From Lathyrus oleraceus (taxonomy: Eukaryota > Streptophyta > Magnoliopsida > Fabales > Fabaceae), in assembly GCF_024323335.1 (NCBI RefSeq), contig NC_066581.1, positions 347,824,409 to 347,888,408 on the forward strand: a DNA stretch of 64,000 nucleotides. Direction: 5' to 3'. Shown one piece after another: positions 44,516 through 57,590 of this stretch. Below the pieces are notes generated by a model that had not been told where the DNA came from, did no database searches, and saw only the letters and a program-made list of their open reading frames with translations. Made by a program: the position numbers and the translations under genes. Position 1 is the first letter of the stretch. Every line of letters starts with the position of its first letter.

Positions 44516-45474
44516 CTATGTAATAAATGTATTGAATCAAAATTATAGGATGCATTCTTTTCCCTTGCAATGACAAAGGTTTTTAATGAGGCACCCATAT
44601 TTAAAACAAATGTCTTTATATAGAAAATCCTAGGACATGATCCAGGAAAAATTCCAAGCTCACTTAAAGCCTCTAGTATAACCGGCTTCGTCCGGGTAAC
44701 GTTTAATAAAACCTTTGGTCTAATTGAAGTCCAAGAGCACTTAAAGCCTCTAGCATAATCTGCTTCGACTGGATAACGTTTAATAAAACATTTAGCCTAA
44801 CTGAAGTCCAAACACACTTAAAGCCTCTGGCATAGTCGGCTTCGACCGGGTAATATTTAATGAAACCTCTGGCCTAACTGAAGTCCAAACGCACTTGAAG
44901 CCTCTGGCATAATCGGCTTTGGACAGAGCTATGTAAAATGAAACCTATGGCATAAGAAAAACCCAAGTAGCTCGGGGCTTCCGGCATCTCGGCTGCGACT
45001 GGGTAATGCTTAACAAGAGCATTCGTCTTCATTTAAATGTCAAACCCATAAGGCTATGAATGTCATATAAATCCAGCATACATATGAAGTTTAATGGTGC
45101 AATCGATTTATCACTGATAAAGCATCTGACTTATCTTAACTTCCCAAACTCTATGGTCAGAGATAAGATAATTACACCGACCTATAAGGTCAGCCATAAA
45201 TTCATAACTCAAATAATAATAAATAAAGTTAAAGGGAATGCAAATAAAAGCAATAACTTCGTCGCAAAGCCTTTGAAAGGACTACTTGTTTGACAGGTAA
45301 GAAAAATATTGTTTAAAAAAGATACGAGGTGCACATCACCATTAATGGCCAACAAAAAGTTTAAAAATAAATTCAAATTTCATGTTCGTTTTCCTAAGCT
45401 TCTGATGCTATATTATCATTTGTCACGCCTCTTGAGCTTTATGCTTCAGGCGAAGCTTCAACCATGTCGATTAG
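44516..45474 (+). other. Gypsy-2 3' untranslated region, proximal part
   Basis: Non-coding, containing the 77-bp tandem repeat (44661-44967). The frames at 45060-45293 and 45309-45497 show nothing recognisable. Confidence 0.6.
44661..44967. repeat. 77-bp tandem repeat, four copies, in Gypsy-2 3' UTR
   Basis: Units begin CACTT(A/G)AAGCCTCT at 44661, 44738, 44815 and 44892 and continue through ATAATCGGCTTCGACCGGG and CTAACTGAAGTCCAA. The last copy is more diverged. Confidence 0.92.
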
Positions 45475-47058
45475 CTACCAGTCCACCACGGTCTTAAAGA
45501 AATCCATCTTCGACATGTCTAAGTCTACTGCGATGCATAGAGCTTGGGCTTTGGCCCTGTTAAAAGCTTTGTCGCCAGTATAAAGTAAGTCCACATATGC
45601 ATCTTGAAGCGATTTCTTCAAAGTCTCATTGAGATTCTGAGATTTCTCTACTTCTTGAGTTAAGCTAACATTAGATGCTTCCAGCTTCGAGCACCTAGTT
45701 GTCATGTTTTCATTCTTCATAGTTATTTCTAATAATTGAGATTCTGAAATCTTCTTTTATTTTTTCATCTCGGAGAGTTGTTTGATCAATTTATCTACTT
45801 GAGTAGTTAGGGGTTTCAAGTCATCCCTTAACTGGTTCAACTCTTTGTTAAGGCGAATTTCGTTCTGCTCATGTGCATTACCCACTTCAAATAAACCCCT
45901 AGTCATAACGGCGCACCTTATTAACTATGCCCCGTGGTTATGGGTCGTTGTTGAGCATCAATAGACTTTACCTTTTCAACATCCTCGAATGCGTTAAGGT
46001 GATCATAGAGGAACCTCAGCCCGTCGAAGTTGTTGGACCAAAACTTAAACTAAGAAGAGCGTTTAGCTTGATGACTACTACCTGAATCTTGCATAAGAAT
46101 GGTAATTGTCAAGTCTATTTGACTGACGCCAATACTCATCAAGTTTTTCATTTTCTTTGGAGAAGTAGGCTTTGGATCCTCAGAAGTAGGGATAGACATT
46201 GGTTAGGGGCACGTCATGACGGAAGCCACCTTAGAAATATCCAACTTCTTTCGTTTGAGGGCTCGGGTCTGTATATCTGTAAGGTATCTCTTGGAAGCAG
46301 ATTGATCTCTGTGCCTTGCTCTAACCTCGACCATCAGCTTTTTCTGTTCGAAGAGTTTGAGGTTTGTCAAGTTAGCTGAAAGGAAAAGTAGGATCAGTAA
46401 AAAGGATGATCAATGACTTAATACTAGAATGATAGATAAACATATGGATGATTACCCAAAAAGTTAAGAATTTTTTCAGGGTCATCAATCATCTGTAAAA
46501 GATCTTTGACTTTCATTACCTGTAAAATATCAAACACGCCCAAAGATCGAATTTGCTAATCATTCAGTTTGTCATAGTCAATGCCAGAAACAGGAAAGGG
46601 ATTGTCTGACCAGTAGATCGGGAAATGATGGTTCCCATCTAAATCATACATAACCTGGGGACATCTTGCCTCACTTTTAACTCAAAGGAATTTATCTTTA
46701 AATCCCTTATAGTTAGTGGTATAAGTTTGCAAAAAGCTCTTTCCCAAAATTTCACTAGGGAAACCCAACTTCCTTTTTCTGCACCCTTTAACTCGAAAAA
46801 TGAGAAGAACAAACCTAATGTCGACACTATATCTATTGAATCACAGACAATCTCAAAAGCCTTAATAAAGCCACATCCATTAGGGTGTAATTGTAAGGGA
46901 GTTATGTTTAGGATTTTGAGAAGGTCAGATTCGAAGTAGGTAAATGAAAAATGGACTTTAAAGTCTTCGATAACTCCTGAATAAAAATAAAAATATTCGT
47001 CTGACACTCCTTTATGATGAATAGTGCATACTTTTTCACCTGTTACACAAGGTTCCAA
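45475..47058 (-). pseudogene. Gypsy-2 antisense ORF remnants (Tat-lineage extra ORF)
   Basis: Antisense to the element and between pol and the 3' LTR. 47058-46639: a 139-residue piece with LLKILNITPLQLHPNGCGFIKAFEI, then LFFSFFELKG and GSWVSLVKF. 45720-45475: an 81-residue piece with a coiled coil (LEASNVSLTQEVEKSQNLNE) and a tail LDMSKMDFFKTVVDW. These match, from memory, the N-terminal and C-terminal parts of the plant transposon-annotated proteins encoded by antisense ORFs in Tat elements (described by Steinbauerova and colleagues). The middle is eroded by stops. Function in the family is unknown. Confidence 0.7.
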
Positions 47059-47448
47059 AATTAGTCTTCATTTCCAGTAAAAGAGACTGAAGTATTGGAA
47101 CGAAGCTTCAAGATATAGCTTTCATCAACAATATTGTGGTTGTAGCTCAAAACCTCTTTGTCTTTCAAAGATCATGTTGCGTCCATCTGAATATTCGGAA
47201 AAAACTTAGGAGGGAGACTCCAAATCAGCGTTACTAGTGGGTGAAGGGATTTCACCGTAAAAGTCTCTAATGATGCAGTCAAAATCCTCTCTATTTAAAT
47301 AACCCTCACATTCTCGCATACATGTATTCCAAATTCTATTCCTATCATTAAAAATGATGGTGGAAAACCGATTATTCCGTCATAGAGAGGTCGAGGAAGA
47401 TTTTCTGGGCTTTTCTTGTCCGAACACATTGATCTTTCAGACCTCGTG
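47059..47448 (+). other. Gypsy-2 3' UTR, distal part
   Basis: Non-coding sequence upstream (on the minus strand) of the antisense ORF and thus likely to contain its promoter. No TATA box assigned. Confidence 0.4.
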
Positions 47449-47461
47449 CTCGGGGGATTTA
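47449..47461 (+). promoter_or_regulatory. Gypsy-2 polypurine tract
   Basis: CTCGGGGGATTTA directly before the LTR start TGTACATC at 47462. Confidence 0.7.
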
Positions 47462-47713
47462 TGTACATCACGAAAAATTAGTTAACCAACCAAGGTGTGA
47501 GATCGACGAAGCCTATTTTGAGCACGTGAGTTCTTTGAGGTCGAGTTCGCAATATTGTCGAGAACAATATAGTTAGAAGATCAGTTAGTCAGGATGTCAT
47601 ATACTAATCGAAATCCGGTTAGGCTATCCGAGTAACTAGGGCGGAACTGACTTCCCACAAGTCGAGGATGATTCAACTAGTATAAATCAGATTCGATGAT
47701 AGGGCTAGGATGT
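47462..47713 (+). mobile_element. Gypsy-2 3' LTR, left 252 bp (cut by Ogre B)
   Basis: Aligns with 30275-30526 (TGTACATC, GGTGTGAGATC, GAGCACGTGAGTTCTTTGAGG, then AGGGCTAGGATG). Homology stops exactly where the Ogre B LTR begins with TGTCACACC. The rest of this LTR is not seen elsewhere in the window. Confidence 0.85.
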
Positions 47714-47910
47714 TGTCACACCTCGAAAAATGGGGATACGACTTTAAGCGAAGCGCGATCGCACGCTCGCAATGATGGACTGAACAGAGTCGCCACCGAA
47801 CTTTATTTATTCCTAAAAAGGAAAGGGGAAATATCGATAAAACCCAAGAAAGAACGACAATGGTTATGGTCATCGCAACCAATATCAGGGTTCAGGAGTC
47901 GATTACGCGA

Positions 47911-47952
47911 TGGGAAGGTATTATCACCCCTCACGTCCGTTGTACTCAACAG
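47911..47952 (-). promoter_or_regulatory. Paired hairpins near the LTR 3' end (Ogre B)
   Basis: GTTG (47939-47942), loop TACT, CAAC (47947-47950), with a C/A mismatch and then a further C-G pair outside. Second stem: GGG (47912-47914) with CCC in 47927-47930. Weaker than in Ogre A and C. Confidence 0.5.
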
Positions 47953-48444
47953 GAACCATTTAGTTAGTTTCGATTTGAATGTTAGCTTATGTTAGTCTTC
48001 TCAAGTTATTAAGTGGGAAAGAATAGAATAGAAGAGAGAAGAAATGTTTTTGGATTTTTTTGACTAAGGACTAAACCTAAGTTTTTTATTAGTGGGCCTG
48101 ACAAGATTTACAAATCCTGCTCCTACGTATCTCAACATAGAAATCAAGGCTTACGTAGTTCTGGGTAGAAAATGTTTGTTTGTTGGTCGATTTTAGCGAA
48201 AGCTATTTTGTATTAATCGAAGAAAAACATTGTTTTACCCAAAACAGATGAGGAGTGGACGCATACCACACATCGAACGGATTTACAAATCTACATTCGG
48301 AAAAGCGTCACTTATCTCAACTCAACTATCGTGGCCGAAACATTGTTTTGCATCACTTTAAGACAATATATCTTTCGTTTATGAAAAAAAAATCTTGATT
48401 AATCGCACAGCGGCGAGAAAGAGTTTGATTGGTTGGATGTATTT

Positions 48445-49240
48445 TGAATGATGGCGAGAACTTGAATGAGCGAAACATTCATCTCGAATCCTAGTCTCAG
48501 GAGTGCACGGTATACACCATGTTCCATTTCCATCTTTTTTGGCAAAAGTGTTTAATAAAGATTAAATGTTTTGAATTTGATTGAGAAAGGGGTTTGAAGA
48601 AACCGCATTGGCAATTTTAGTCGATGGCGAGAGCTAAGATAAACAAGGCATCCACCTTGAATCTTAACCTCAGGAGTGCACGGTATACACCATGTTCCAT
48701 TTCCATCTTTATTGAAAAAGTGTTAAGGTAGGAGTTAAGTATATATTTTGAGTTTGGAAGACAAATATTTGATGAGAACGAGACATGAGCCTCGGGACCA
48801 ATCACTCGGGGTTCCATTGGAATGCTAGATTCCAATGGTCCTTTTTCATTCAAATTATTTAAGAAAATTATTTAATGGACAACGAACACTTGGTGAGAAT
48901 CAAATGTTCAAAGGGTTACGCCAGAATGCTTGATTCCAACGACCCTTATTTTTTCCAAATTAATTATTAAGTGTTTTAAGAATGAAAGAAAAGAATGAAC
49001 GGTTAATCCCAAACGTGAGGCTCAGGACGAATTATTCGAGGGTTCCCATCGGAATGCAAGATTCAAATGGTCCTCTTCTTTCGTGTTTTTTAAAAAAAAG
49101 GAATTTAATCGGGTTGTAAAGATAGTTTGAAAATAAAATTATATTATAGGGATAAAATTAATTTTACAATTTTATATGTATATCGAATTAATTTTATATA
49201 TATAATTGAGTTCCCACCAGAATGCTAGATTCTAATGGGA
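48445..49240. repeat. Degenerate subrepeats in the Ogre B LTR
   Basis: A ~171-bp unit with GATGGCGAGA and GAGTGCACGGTATACACC occurs at ~48451 and ~48622. Then come three or four variants of a block around GAATGC(T)AGATTC. One copy, 48814-48838, is a perfect 10-bp inverted repeat (CCATTGGAAT, GCTAG, ATTCCAATGG). Confidence 0.75.
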
Positions 49241-49585
49241 GGAAATGAAATTAAATGTCGAAACTATGGAAAGTTAGTGAAATTTAAATCGAAAATTTAG
49301 CGAAATTGAAAGTGATTATTTATATGTGTAAAAGTATGAACATGGGTACCAATAACCTAACTAAATTAACTAACACAAAAATCGACTAATCGAATAAAAA
49401 ACAATATTGGAAATTCAATCATTAATTAAATCTAAAAGGTAAACATTTAAAAATATAAACAACTAAATAACGATTAAATTAAATTAATAAAAATATAAAA
49501 GTAAACTAAATAGTAGAAGTTATAAAAATTTTAAATGAAATAGTAAGCATAAAAATAAAAATATTGAGATATATGCTACTCCCAA

Positions 49586-49639
49586 GTATCGAACCCATCC
49601 CACTATAGAAAGTGAAACAACTCTCTCTCCACTAGGCCA
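49586..49639 (-). ncRNA. tRNA-like Pol III promoter relic (possible SINE head)
   Basis: On the minus strand TGGCCTAGTGG (49639-49629) fits an A box, and GGTTCGATAC (49595-49586) a B box, 33 nt apart as in tRNA genes. A cloverleaf is not complete, so this is more likely a tRNA-derived SINE fragment or decayed tRNA than a working tRNA. Confidence 0.4.
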
Positions 49640-50424
49640 CTTATGGTCATTTGTTATCTTAATAATAACTTGAATATATGAACCAGAATAGATTAAAATA
49701 AAAATTAAAATAAAAAAACTAAAATGAGATGGTTTGTTAAAGGACAACTAATTAAACGATGGAGGAATCCAAAAAGTAAACCCTAGCCGCCTGGCTGTTG
49801 GGTTTCCAAAAGAGAGATTAATGGGTGGGGATAAACATACATTAATAATCACTAACACCAACAGACCAAAGTTAATGACAAATTGAAAAAACTAAACGGT
49901 CACTTGGTGGGATTTAATTGTCTGTTTCTTTTAAAAAAAGAATAAATAAAAGAAAAAGAGAATGAGAGAACGCATTGCAGGACCCAGAAACACATTCATC
50001 TTCCTCACGAAGAATCTCCCTCTCCTTCACTCTCACTCGTCATCTCTCTATCACTCTCACTTCTCAAACTCGCATCTCTCTCTCTTAAACTCGCACCTCT
50101 CTCTCTCTCTCAAACTCGTTCAAACTCTCAATCGCTCATTCCAATCTCTCAATCCCTCATTCCATTTCTCCGTCTCTCATTCCATCTCTCGTTATCTCTC
50201 AAAATGTCAACGATCCTATTACTTCAAAGAAATTAACAACAAAATAAAAGTTCACCTTTGGCGGTGGCTCGGCGACGACGGCGAGCTTGGATCTTCCTTC
50301 TTCACCTCAAAGTTTTCTTTTTTAAGGTTCTTCTCTTTCGCCGCTCAATTCTTCTAGCTCTAGGGTTTTTTCGCCGTTTGAAGAAATTAGGGTTTTCCGT
50401 CCCCTCTCACCTTTCCGCCTTGCT

Positions 50425-50433
50425 CCTTTTATA
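50425..50433 (-). promoter_or_regulatory. Ogre B LTR TATA box
   Basis: Minus strand TATAAAAGG, followed downstream by a GC-richer stretch with ACCCTA motifs, typical of a plant transcription start region. It implies a U3 of about 2.95 kb. Confidence 0.55.
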
Positions 50434-53383
50434 CCCAGCTTTCTAGGGTTTCAGGTGGCTTATGGAGATTCAAAAGAGTATCTCTGCGAAATCTCTTTAG
50501 GGTGCTCAAATTTTGATTGCCCTATTTGATGTTTGGTCTGGAACGGTAATGCAAATCTACACTTTCTCGCTCTATTTTGTCTTAATTCTCTTTTGGGATA
50601 TTTTTTGAATTTTTACAGCCTTTCTAATTACTTGTGCTTTACTGCAGTGAAAAAAACATTGGTGAAAATTCATGAGCGGTTTGACGCTTTGCAGGATTTT
50701 GTTGAAGATGAAAAGTAAAGCACTGGAAGCATGATGAGATTCGCGGTTGAAGCGGTGAATCGATTTCGACATAAACTACTCATTGAAGGATTCGTGATGA
50801 TGAATGACGAAGAGTGAAGCCCTATACTCTGAAATGTCGTGAGTCTCCGTTCTTATCCCTCTTTCAATACGCTTTCGATTTCCTCTTCTTCCTGTTTTTG
50901 ATTCTTTTCTTTTCTTCTTCAATTTCTTCTTTTCCTGTTGTGGCCCCTGTGTGAGTGCTGTTGTGATAACTGGTGTCTGTTGAAGGTTTGTTAGTTAGAG
51001 TGGAATTAGGAATTGTTGTTTGTTACAAATGCTATTAATTCTAAATTAGACTCTTGTCAAATTGAGTCTGCTGTACCATTTTGTCAGTAGAAGCTTGCCC
51101 AACCAATTAGTAAGGGCGGATTCAGGTTGTGGCTTTGAATCATGTTGTGGGAGGTTAGGTGGATATTGGAAAGGGCCTCAAACGGCTTTCTAGAAGCACT
51201 CCAACTGCAGTTGCTGATGATTTTGCTCAGATTAATGGATAAATTAATGGAAGCTAGTTAGTGAAACTGGTTAGCTATATCTAGAAAGCAAAATGCAGAT
51301 TGGGCAATAAAGTGCAGGTTGAGTTGGCGGTTAACTGAACTTACGTACAGAAAATGGTGATTCAATTGGCGGTGTTAGGGTGATGTACAGGTTTGGGAGC
51401 TTGTTGCCTTTTAATGCATCGTCGGCAGATGAAAGGGATAACCCAATGACACCACCAGACTTGATTGGACTGTGTAGTTCTGTGGAAGAAGGTGATAACT
51501 TAAAAGTTTTTTTCCTTTCTCATTGTTGATTGAAACATTTATCTCTTCCCCTTTGAAGATTACGTTGATTGTTATCCACTTGTATGATTGATAAGTTTTC
51601 TTTATTATTTTCAGGATTTATACTGAATACATGGCTATCTCAGGTATCTCCGGGTTCAGGTTTCCCAGCCTCTGCTACATGAGTGTTAGAGGATATTTTG
51701 GTACCCATATTCCTTTCCAATATTGCGTTTGCGAAACCAAGGGCAATATTTGTAATAGTTAGAATTAACTCTTCATTTTTCATTTCCTGCTGAAATTAAT
51801 TTGCACCAGGTATGATAGTGATGATGATGATGCATTGGTTTGTGTTGTGTGCAGGTTCATTTTGGTTGGTGGTTATAGCAGATGAAATGAAGAGAATGGT
51901 TGAGTGGTTATAGTAGTTGGAGTGAAGGACGATCCAGGGTGAGAGAAAATGATTGGTGAGAGGATTATGAACAAGAATGAAAAAGAAACTGAGTTTTGCA
52001 GAATCAATGGATGCTGAAGATTGCAGGTAGCGTATGGTTGTTACGGTTGCAGAGTGAAGGGTGCAGAACAGAATGAAGAGATAAGAGAAAGAGTGAAGAG
52101 AAAGATTGAAAAAGTGAAGAAAACTCGTGGCTCGAGCCAATGGTGAGAACTGCCAATTTATAGAGTTTCTATGAAGTGATTTCGTTAACTCTGTTAATCT
52201 CTTCTCCCACCAAATTTGTTAACCGTTGAAACTCGGTTAGTTAGTTTGTTTGTTAAATTAATTATTCTGTTAAAATTTTGTTGACAATCTCAAATGGCTT
52301 TTGATTCTCTATGATGAATGCAGCTTCTGTTATCATGGATGGTTCAAAAAAATGCAGGTATTTTTGAATTTGGATGCGCAGGCCTCGTCGTTTACTGCGT
52401 TTCGCATTTGCTTCAAGCTTGCTTTGGACGTTTGTTCGGTAGAGTCGAGTTTGGGTGTAAAAGGTTCATGTTGTTACCCGTTCGTTGACAGTTAGCTAAC
52501 CGTTGGAATTTAGTTACATGGTCAGTTGAGAAATGGTTAGAGGGAGTGAAAGATTGTTTTTTTTTGGATCGTTTGATTAGATGCTAGGCTTCAGATGTGG
52601 TTAACGGTTGTATGTGGAATTAAAACTATGTATTAATATGGTTTATATATGAAATGGAAAGTTTGGAAGTTGGTTCAAACAATGGTTTCTTGGTTCAATT
52701 TTATATGATGTGGATTGGAATGCTTGGAATGCAATCTTGTAACTTCAGATACTATTTGTAATGTTTATGTTGACACATATGTGGTTGTGGTTTATAATTG
52801 GATGTAATTAGAATAGAAATGTGAATGTATTATGGTTTATGGAATTGAAATTCTCATAATTGTTGGATATATTTGTTTATGAAATTGAAAATGAATGTAT
52901 GTATGGTTGAATTGGAAATTTGATGGTCACAGGTTAATAAAAAATGGAAAAGTGAATGTATGACTTATGTTGTAATTTGAACTAATGGTTTAATACAACA
53001 TTGTATGGTTTAAAGAGAAATTGAGTGGTCGATTACACATATTAAAATTGAATTGGTTTATGTATGGTATAGGATAAAAATGGTTTAGAAGGTGAAAGAA
53101 GAATAGGGTCTAAAATGAAAATGAACAAAATAAAGAAATGGACTTTATAATGAACATGGCTAAAAGTGAACATGAGCATGAGTTAAGACTTGGAAAGTGT
53201 CAATGGTCATATAGTTGACTTTGGTCAACATGGAAAAATTGTAGTTTTTTTTCTTCATGTATTGATACATTTGAATGTAATAATGGACTAAGGTTCCATG
53301 GATCTTAGATGCAAATGAACTTTAGGCCAAGTGCCAAATGAAAAAAATGAAAAAATTTCAGGACCAAAATCGGGGTATGACAG

Positions 53384-55840
53384 TTGCCCCTATTTAAACA
53401 TCTTCCACTAGAGGAAAATGAAACAACACTTTTCATTGGATCGCAGTGGGGGATGGTTAAATACCATGGAGACCCAGATTTTGATCCTGAAAAATGCAAA
53501 TGGTATGATATGATATGCATGGATACAAGACTTTCTTTTTTTGTAATTTTTATCTACTAGGGATATGGTGAACCCTTAACAGGAGATGCTACTAGACAGA
53601 CCAATCTGTGGGGAATGCTGATGGTCCACAAGGAGACAGACAAATGGTAAAAAACAACTTGTTGGGGAAAACAATCCTGCTGGAGAGTCAGACACACACC
53701 GGGGAGTACTCAAAGTGAAATTTGATAAACGATACTTAGAATACAAGATATTTCAGTAGTAAGTTCACATATGACTTACTAAACCCGAATATGAAAAATT
53801 TCTACAACAAGTTCATACATGACCTGACAACACCGAAATAATCATAGAGAAAGATTCTTCAAAATAGGTTCACACATGACCTGGTAATACTGGAATAAAG
53901 CTCAACAACAGGTTCATATATGACCTGACAATGCTGGGGAATATCAAGAACCTGGTAATACTGGAATAAAGCTCAACAACAGGTTCATATATGACCTGAT
54001 AACACTGAAACAATCATAGAGAAAGACTCTTCAAAACAGGTTCATACATGTCCTGACACTGGAATAAAGCTCAACAATAGGTTCATATATGACCTGACAA
54101 TGGAATAAAGCTCAACAACAGGTTCATATATGACCTAAATAAAGCTCAACAACAGGTTCATATATGACCTGGCAATGGAATAAAGCTCAACAACAGGTTC
54201 ATATATGACCTGACAATGGAACAAAGCTCAACAACAGGTTCATATATGACCTGAATAAAGCTCAACAACAGGTTCATATATGACCTGACAATGGAATAAA
54301 GCTCAATAACAGGTTCACATATGACCTGAATAAAGCTCAACAACAGGTTCATATATGACCTGACAATGGAATAAAGCTCAACAATAGGTTCACATATGTC
54401 CTGAATAAAGCTCAACAGCAGGTTCATATATGACCTGATAATGGAATAAAGCTCAACAACAGGTTCATATATGACTTGAATAAAGCTCAACAACAGGTTC
54501 ATATATGACCTGACAATGGAATAAAGCTCAACAACAGGTTCATATATGATCTGACAATGCTCAACAACAGGTTCATATATGACCTGAATAAAGCTCAACA
54601 ACAGGTTCATATATGACCTGACAATGGAATAAAGCTCAACAACAGGTTCATATATGACCTGAATAAAGCTCAACAACAGGTTCATATATGACCTGATAAT
54701 GGAATAAAGCTCAACAACAGGTTCATATATGACCTGAATAAAGCTCAACAACAGGTTCATATATGACCTGACAATGGAATAAATCTTAACAACAGGTTCA
54801 TATATGACCTGACAATGCTCAACAACAGATTCATATATGACCTGAATAAAGCTCAACAACAGGTTCATATATGACCTGACAATGGAATAAAGCTCAACAA
54901 CAGGTTCATATATGACTTGAATAAAGCTCAACAACAATTGGACTTTTAACCGTAAGTAATGGATTATAACCAACATTTAACGGATTTTGCCAACAACAAT
55001 TGGACTTGAAAATGACTGCGAAAACCGGATGTTGGTTTAAGGGCACCAAATACAAACTGGAATTAGAGGTCAAAGGATATAGGATCAACAACAAGACCTG
55101 GGTTAATGCAAAATGGGCACGAAGTACATTTCGGTTATGCATGATTTGGATTTTTTTATGCATGATGTATGAATGATCATGATATGAGAATGCTGACACT
55201 TGAGTGGACTGGGAGTTGTAGAGGCTTTTTATGGATATCATGATTCCTTAACACCGAGAACTCAACCAAATATTTATGATAGATGTTGTCAAAGGAGAAT
55301 TCTATCCAGCTTGGCAGCCACAACTTAGCAAATGGGATCCTTTTGTAGGATTAACGAATCGTGCTAGCATAATTTACGGGCACTCGTCTTAAACTCAAAA
55401 GTTGTTGACATATGGCAGAATTTGTTTGATCAATTTGAAAGCATGAAGGGGGTCTGCTCCTCTATGGCTCATCTTGCCCCAGTCTGTTGGGACTTTGGAA
55501 ATGTTCACCTTGAAAGTGAGTTTGGAAACAACTTGCCATGAGACTCCCTCAAGATGGCTTGCCTCAAGTGTTTGAAACTTGCAATGGTCCGAACTTGACT
55601 AACCAAATGTTGGAATGATAGACTCTTGATTGACTTTCCTTGGATAGTTGGACTTACTGAGCTCTGAGGTGGCTTGCCCCGGTCTGAGTCTTGAAGCAAA
55701 TTACTCTTGGCGAGATGACCCTTAGGGTGATTAGCTCGAATTAACTGATGTTCAAAGTGATTTGCCCCTGACTAGACTTCTTTCACTTCATCAAGTTCCT
55801 CAACTGTGTATTATTGGAATTTCTTCGATGCTAAGTGTTG
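53384..55840 (-). mobile_element. Ogre B polypurine tract and 3' UTR
   Basis: Directly inside the LTR the minus strand has AAATAGGGGCAAC (PPT). The following ~2.4 kb is non-coding and dominated by a minisatellite (53870-54945). It ends in GC-richer text with CTTGCC(T/C)C and GACTTGAAG/TGAAACTTG phrases. Homology to Ogre seems to stop near 55840; RT and integrase of this copy are absent. Confidence 0.7.
53870..54945. repeat. ~30/41-bp minisatellite in Ogre B 3' UTR
   Basis: Some 25-30 units of GCTCAACAACAGGTTCATA followed by TATGACCTG. They come in a long form (plus ACAATGGAATAAA) and a short form (plus AATAAA), arranged irregularly. Each unit holds the palindrome TCATATATGA inside CAGGT...ACCTG. 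The 272-codon frame at 54158-54976 is a by-product of the repeat. Confidence 0.95.
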
Positions 55841-57160
<1,320 letters not shown>

Positions 57161-57334
57161 GTGCACTTTCCATTTAGAAATATTTTGAATGATTTCAAAA
57201 TTAGAACACTTAGTATTTGTGTATATTGAATCTTATCCTCAATGTCAACATGTACATTTTTCTATTAGGATACTTAAAATCAGGTTATAAATACTTTTAG
57301 AAGTTAAAATTAATTTTTGATGTGAAAAACTAGT

Positions 57335-57590
57335 CTATGTGTCAACGCATAAGGTTTTCAGATTGACACATAGAAGCCTTTGTTGAGTATAACACATAAG
57401 ATTTTCAGGTTGACACATAAAAGACACTGTCCAGTATATGTCGACGCATAAACACTTCAGATCGACGCATAGGTCCTTTAGGTCGACACATACGTCATAT
57501 AGGTCGACGCATACTGAATTTGCAAAACCAAATTTTATGTCCATTCGAGATCAATGCATAGAGTCTTTAGATCGACACATAGAAGCATAA
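57335..57590. repeat. Degenerate GTCGACGCATA minisatellite
   Basis: About nine spaced copies of (G)TCGAC(G/A)CATA, with variants such as TTGACACATA, separated by 10-20 bp of variable AT-rich text. The frame at 57335-57544 is an artefact. Confidence 0.8.

Larger units (their letters stand above)
47714..53383 (-). mobile_element. Ogre B 3' LTR
   Basis: About 5.67 kb, plus-strand ends TGTCACACCTCG and CGGGGTATGACA. In element sense it starts TGTCATACCCCGATTTTGG, a familiar legume Ogre LTR start. It holds the conserved TTACGC...GGGAAGGT motif and hairpins (47911-47952), a strong TATA box (50425-50433) and a CT-rich tract (50010-50210). Frames at 49962-50718 and 51796-52140 have no recognisable product. 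The matching 5' LTR is not in the window, so the right side of the element was lost. Confidence 0.8.

Noticed and set aside
49962..50718. Frames rich in Ser/His/Phe near a TATA box, considered as a host gene
   Set aside because: They are on the wrong strand relative to the LTR promoter, lie in a CT-rich low-complexity tract and match no family.
53870..54945. Direct repeats with spacers that superficially look like a CRISPR array
   Set aside because: Plant nuclear context; spacers are two recurrent short sequences rather than unique ones; no cas genes.
54158..54976. Long frame encoding a repeated VIYEPVVELYSIVRSYMNLLLSF-type peptide
   Set aside because: It only mirrors the minisatellite in the Ogre B 3' UTR; no signal, domain or flanking gene structure.
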